A stretch of 64,000 bases of DNA from NCBI RefSeq assembly GCF_003171515.1, contig NC_089399.1, positions 2,108,001 to 2,172,000 of the forward strand, read 5' to 3'. Numbering within the stretch: the stretch's first letter is position 1; every line of letters starts with the position of its first letter. This stretch comes from Pyrenophora tritici-repentis. Its lineage: Eukaryota > Ascomycota > Dothideomycetes > Pleosporales > Pleosporaceae. The notes beneath the pieces were generated by a model that was not told where the DNA came from, did not search any database, and saw only the letters and a program-made list of their open reading frames with translations. The position numbers were made by a program, and so were the translations under genes. Below, piece by piece: positions 63,004 through 64,000 of the stretch.

Positions 63004-64000
63004 TTCAATGACTGCGTCCGGTGTTTGTGATGTCTTGATATGAGGTGTAATCGATCGTGACGTTGTCGAGAATCGAGGTCGTTTAGTCTCTGGGGACATT
63101 TCCTGCATCGTTCTCTGTAAGTTGGTGTCATTTTCAAGTTTGTACTGTACTAATCTTGCGATGCCTCGATTTGGCTTGAACCATTCAGGTGCCTTGGCTT
63201 TGTTCACATAGTAGCAGTCAGATATCTCATGACGCTGTTCACAGGCAGGACATATGTCTCCAGCTTTCGCTGAATTCCTCTCCGGGATCTGCTTGGTTCT
63301 GGTACTTTGACCATCCATCTTGCGTTTGTTTGATTGCCTAGGGTTTCCCCGGCCTTGGTTGGATGGCGCTCTTAATTCCACACTAGAGGCGTCCCTCAGT
63401 GTGTCCGAGTCGGGTTCACCGCTCGCCGCGTATAAGTCTCCTACCGCGAAGGCGCTCTTTGGCTTCCCTCTTGATGGATATTGAAGACTCATATATTCAC
63501 GGAAGAGTTTCATCATCCTTTTCCTATTCATGGCTTTCTTATCGTACCCTGGCCCTTGGAACCCTGCGGTCCAGGTTGATGCCATTTTAGATACGGAGCC
63601 TAGGAAGTCGTCTATTACGGCTTGTGTTTGCATAACCTCGGCCACCTCAAGGGTTTCAGCTCGAGTTGCAGCCTGATCGTATTCATTTAGCCACGTCTCC
63701 CAGTTTGTGGTTGAACGCATTGGCTTGAGTGCGGCTTGGTATCTCTCTCGTGCTCGCGCTCTCTCCTCGTCTTCATCCACTCCAACTGTGTCTTGGAGGG
63801 CGGTTATCCAGTCGCGCGGCGTGCCGTTCTCGGCGCAACAGCTAAGTTGTAAATGGGGTGTTACGGTTGTAAGGATGTGTTCGACCATCTTTGAGATTTT
63901 GTTGCTTTCTTCTTGATAGTCCCTCTCCCGTATTTTGTATGACTCAAGGCGCAGCTTGTAGTCGTCGCGATCCTCCTTATACGCTTCTTGTCCTTTCTCT
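63001..64000 (-). CDS. Copia A gag, partial (right arm)
   Basis: The C-terminal part of gag, including CPACEQRHEISDC. It runs off the window; the expected start would be about 335 bp further on. Confidence 0.88.
   Translation of the reverse strand, partial: EKGQEAYKEDRDDYKLRLESYKIRERDYQEESNKISKMVEHILTTVTPHLQLSCCAENGTPRDWITALQDTVGVDEDEERARARERYQAALKPMRSTTNWETWLNEYDQAATRAETLEVAEVMQTQAVIDDFLGSVSKMASTWTAGFQGPGYDKKAMNRKRMMKLFREYMSLQYPSRGKPKSAFAVGDLYAASGEPDSDTLRDASSVELRAPSNQGRGNPRQSNKRKMDGQSTRTKQIPERNSAKAGDICPACEQRHEISDCYYVNKAKAPEWFKPNRGIARLVQYKLENDTNLQRTMQEMSPETKRPRFSTTSRSITPHIKTSQTPDAVIE

Larger units (their letters stand above)
42554..64000 (-). repeat. Right arm of the giant palindrome (window-truncated)
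   Basis: Reverse complement of 19535-42516 without X2. It reaches the window edge, so the arm length is a minimum. Confidence 0.95.

Noticed and set aside
1..64000. CRISPR arrays, bacterial operons, integrons
   Set aside because: The repeats are eukaryotic transposons, a TPR array and VNTRs; no short repeat-spacer pattern was found, and introns show a fungal origin.

Overview
The window is a repeat-dense stretch of a filamentous ascomycete genome (Pezizomycotina; a dothideomycete is my guess, not proven). The evidence is fungal-type short introns (45-68 nt), a dispersed 5S rRNA gene, Tad/I-type LINEs with a terminal RNase H, a Fot1/pogo DD35D transposase, hAT transposases with BED fingers, Copia elements, and C-to-T decay in the CpA context (RIP-like) limited to the older repeat copies. 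Almost everything is mobile DNA. The only non-transposon genes I can support are a cysteine-rich secreted protein, a TPR-repeat (kinesin-light-chain/NLR-type) gene fragment, two convergent genes of unknown function and a doubtful small ORF.

Layout. 1-3528: the end of a gag-only LTR element nested in a LINE, then a decayed LINE carrying three solo LTRs. 3681-3799: 5S rRNA, minus strand. 3951-13417: a four-layer nest, in which an old LINE-related copy (X0) holds a pogo element, which holds a young non-autonomous element (X1), which holds a full-length Copia (Copia A1). 13511-18990: a LINE on the minus strand holding a complete gag-only LTR element (TR-GAG-like) and a MITE. From 18991: Copia A2.

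19535-42516 and 42554-64000 are the two arms of one giant palindrome (arms at least 21.4 kb, 37-bp spacer) whose centre lies inside a hAT transposase gene. Each arm holds, from the outside in: Copia A, a 162-bp MITE, a Copia B fragment, the 1.5-kb X3 element, the secreted-protein gene, the TPR-repeat gene, another 162-bp MITE, gene A broken by a complete hAT element, gene B, solo LTRs, and the truncated hAT-2. The right arm runs off the window, so its outer end is not seen. The arms differ by a few single-base changes, by homopolymer lengths, and by one clean 1,530-bp X insertion (25731-27260) present only on the left, whose empty target site is intact on the right at 57797-57809. Coordinates in the inner arms pair as x + x' = 85070; outside the extra X copy the sum is 83527 to 83535.

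The strongest candidates for something new are these: (1) the palindrome and its hAT-centred fold-back junction; (2) the X family, non-autonomous 1.4-1.5 kb elements with an internal VNTR of ~170-bp units and a 3' end shared with the LINE, an SVA-like arrangement with uniform 13-bp target duplications; (3) a gag-only LTR element; (4) a conserved in-frame UGA-CUAG stop between gag and pol of Copia A; (5) 162-bp MITEs sitting exactly at junctions of unrelated sequences.
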